Positions 4,945-5,386 of a DNA stretch of 5,386 nucleotides are shown here, piece by piece. The notes under the pieces are model-generated. The model was given only the letters and a program-made list of their open reading frames with translations. It was not told the DNA's origin and ran no database searches. The stretch lies in assembly GCA_029256005.1 (NCBI GenBank), contig JAQSYS010000168.1, positions 1 to 5,386 of the forward strand, written 5' to 3'. A program made the translations under genes and the position numbers. Every line of letters begins with the position of its first letter. Position 1 is the stretch's first letter. This DNA is from Sedimentibacter sp. GTDB lineage: Bacteria > Bacillota > Clostridia > Tissierellales > Sedimentibacteraceae.

Positions 4945-5386
4945 TATTCGGCCTCCTTAATATTGCTTAAAGTAGCCTTAGCTTCTTTAGCTATCATTTT
5001 ATGTTTGTACTTACTTAGAAATTGTTCTGCTACTACCAATAAAATTATTATGATTCCTTGTGTTACTGTAATTATTTCAGTTGGTACATTTGCTACAATC
5101 GACATCTTTGAAGCACCTGTTCTTAAGTAAGCTAGAAAAAAAGCTGCAAATGGAACATATAAAGGATTCTTTTTTGCTAAAGTAGCAATTATGATGGCAT
5201 CCCAACCATAGCCCAAGGATGTGGTCCATGAAAAGCGGTTATACATCCCTAAAATTTCTACACCGCCGCCTATACCAAATATAAAACCACCAAGAAGCTG
5301 TGATATAAGAGAAACCTTTAAAACATTTATACCTGAATATCGTGCAAAGTTTATATTTTCACCTGTTACACGAATTTCATATCCTA
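4944..5386 (-). CDS. nupP: Nucleoside ABC transporter permease (NupP-like), C-terminal part
   Basis: The reading frame is open from the right edge (first full codon at 5384) to a TAA at 4946-4944. This gives 146 residues, the C-terminal part of a permease usually around 340-350 residues long. The ATG at 5246 is internal: the 46 codons before it continue the family sequence, beginning GYEIRVTGENINFARYSGIN, the ATPase-contacting loop of the BPD_transp_2 family. Then come a membrane segment around 25-45, a GYGWDAIIIATLAKKNPLYV stretch (59-78) matching the re-entrant or substrate-path region of NupP-type permeases, another hydrophobic run to about 88, a last membrane helix around 105-119, and a charged cytoplasmic tail. 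It is the partner of the NupQ-like permease, whose ATG overlaps its stop. The ATPase and the substrate-binding lipoprotein would be expected beyond the right edge. Confidence 0.88.
   Translation of the reverse strand, partial: GYEIRVTGENINFARYSGINVLKVSLISQLLGGFIFGIGGGVEILGMYNRFSWTTSLGYGWDAIIIATLAKKNPLYVPFAAFFLAYLRTGASKMSIVANVPTEIITVTQGIIIILLVVAEQFLSKYKHKMIAKEAKATLSNIKEAE

Noticed and set aside
4944..5246. A separate 100-residue small membrane protein starting at ATG 5246
   Set aside because: The frame is open upstream to the window edge, and those 46 codons encode typical permease sequence. The ATG is therefore internal to a truncated permease gene.
1..5386. CRISPR array, insertion sequence, tRNA or rRNA, prophage or defence genes
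   Set aside because: I see no spaced direct repeats, transposase or integrase frames, terminal repeats or tRNA-like cloverleaf. Every gene belongs to an ordinary chromosomal family.

Overview
The window is AT-rich, with short intergenic gaps, strong GGAGG-type ribosome binding sites and intrinsic terminators. It encodes a LytR-CpsA-Psr wall enzyme, small cold-shock proteins and a Bacillus-NupPQ-like nucleoside ABC transporter. This points to a low-GC Gram-positive bacterium (Firmicutes, most likely a clostridial lineage). The genus cannot be settled from the sequence alone.

Layout, left to right. (1) Positions 1-1128 hold two leftward genes: a complete LytR-CpsA-Psr (LCP) protein and, 30 nt downstream of it, the first 44 codons of a second membrane-anchored protein that looks like an LCP paralogue. 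(2) Positions 1129-1473 are a divergent promoter region, with an extended -10 promoter reading left to the LCP pair and a good sigma-A-type promoter reading right. (3) Positions 1474-2081 hold two rightward cold-shock protein genes in tandem (66 aa each, 50 of 66 residues identical). An intrinsic terminator separates them. It is followed by a GC-richer, foldable leader just before the second gene. (4) A perfect bidirectional terminator at 2095-2122 closes this block against the convergent operon. (5) Positions 2142-5386 are one leftward operon, read from the right edge: 3' part of an ABC nucleoside permease (nupP-like), a second complete permease (nupQ-like, TAATG overlap with the first), an inosine/uridine-type nucleoside hydrolase, and ribokinase.

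The operon on the right forms a coherent pathway. The transporter imports nucleosides, the hydrolase splits them into free base and ribose, and ribokinase makes ribose 5-phosphate. The substrate-binding lipoprotein and ATPase expected for this transporter class would lie beyond the right edge. I see no novel multi-gene system. The least explained DNA is the leader between the two cold-shock genes. It folds, can pair with the ribosome binding site of the second gene, and sits behind a terminator with no convincing promoter of its own.
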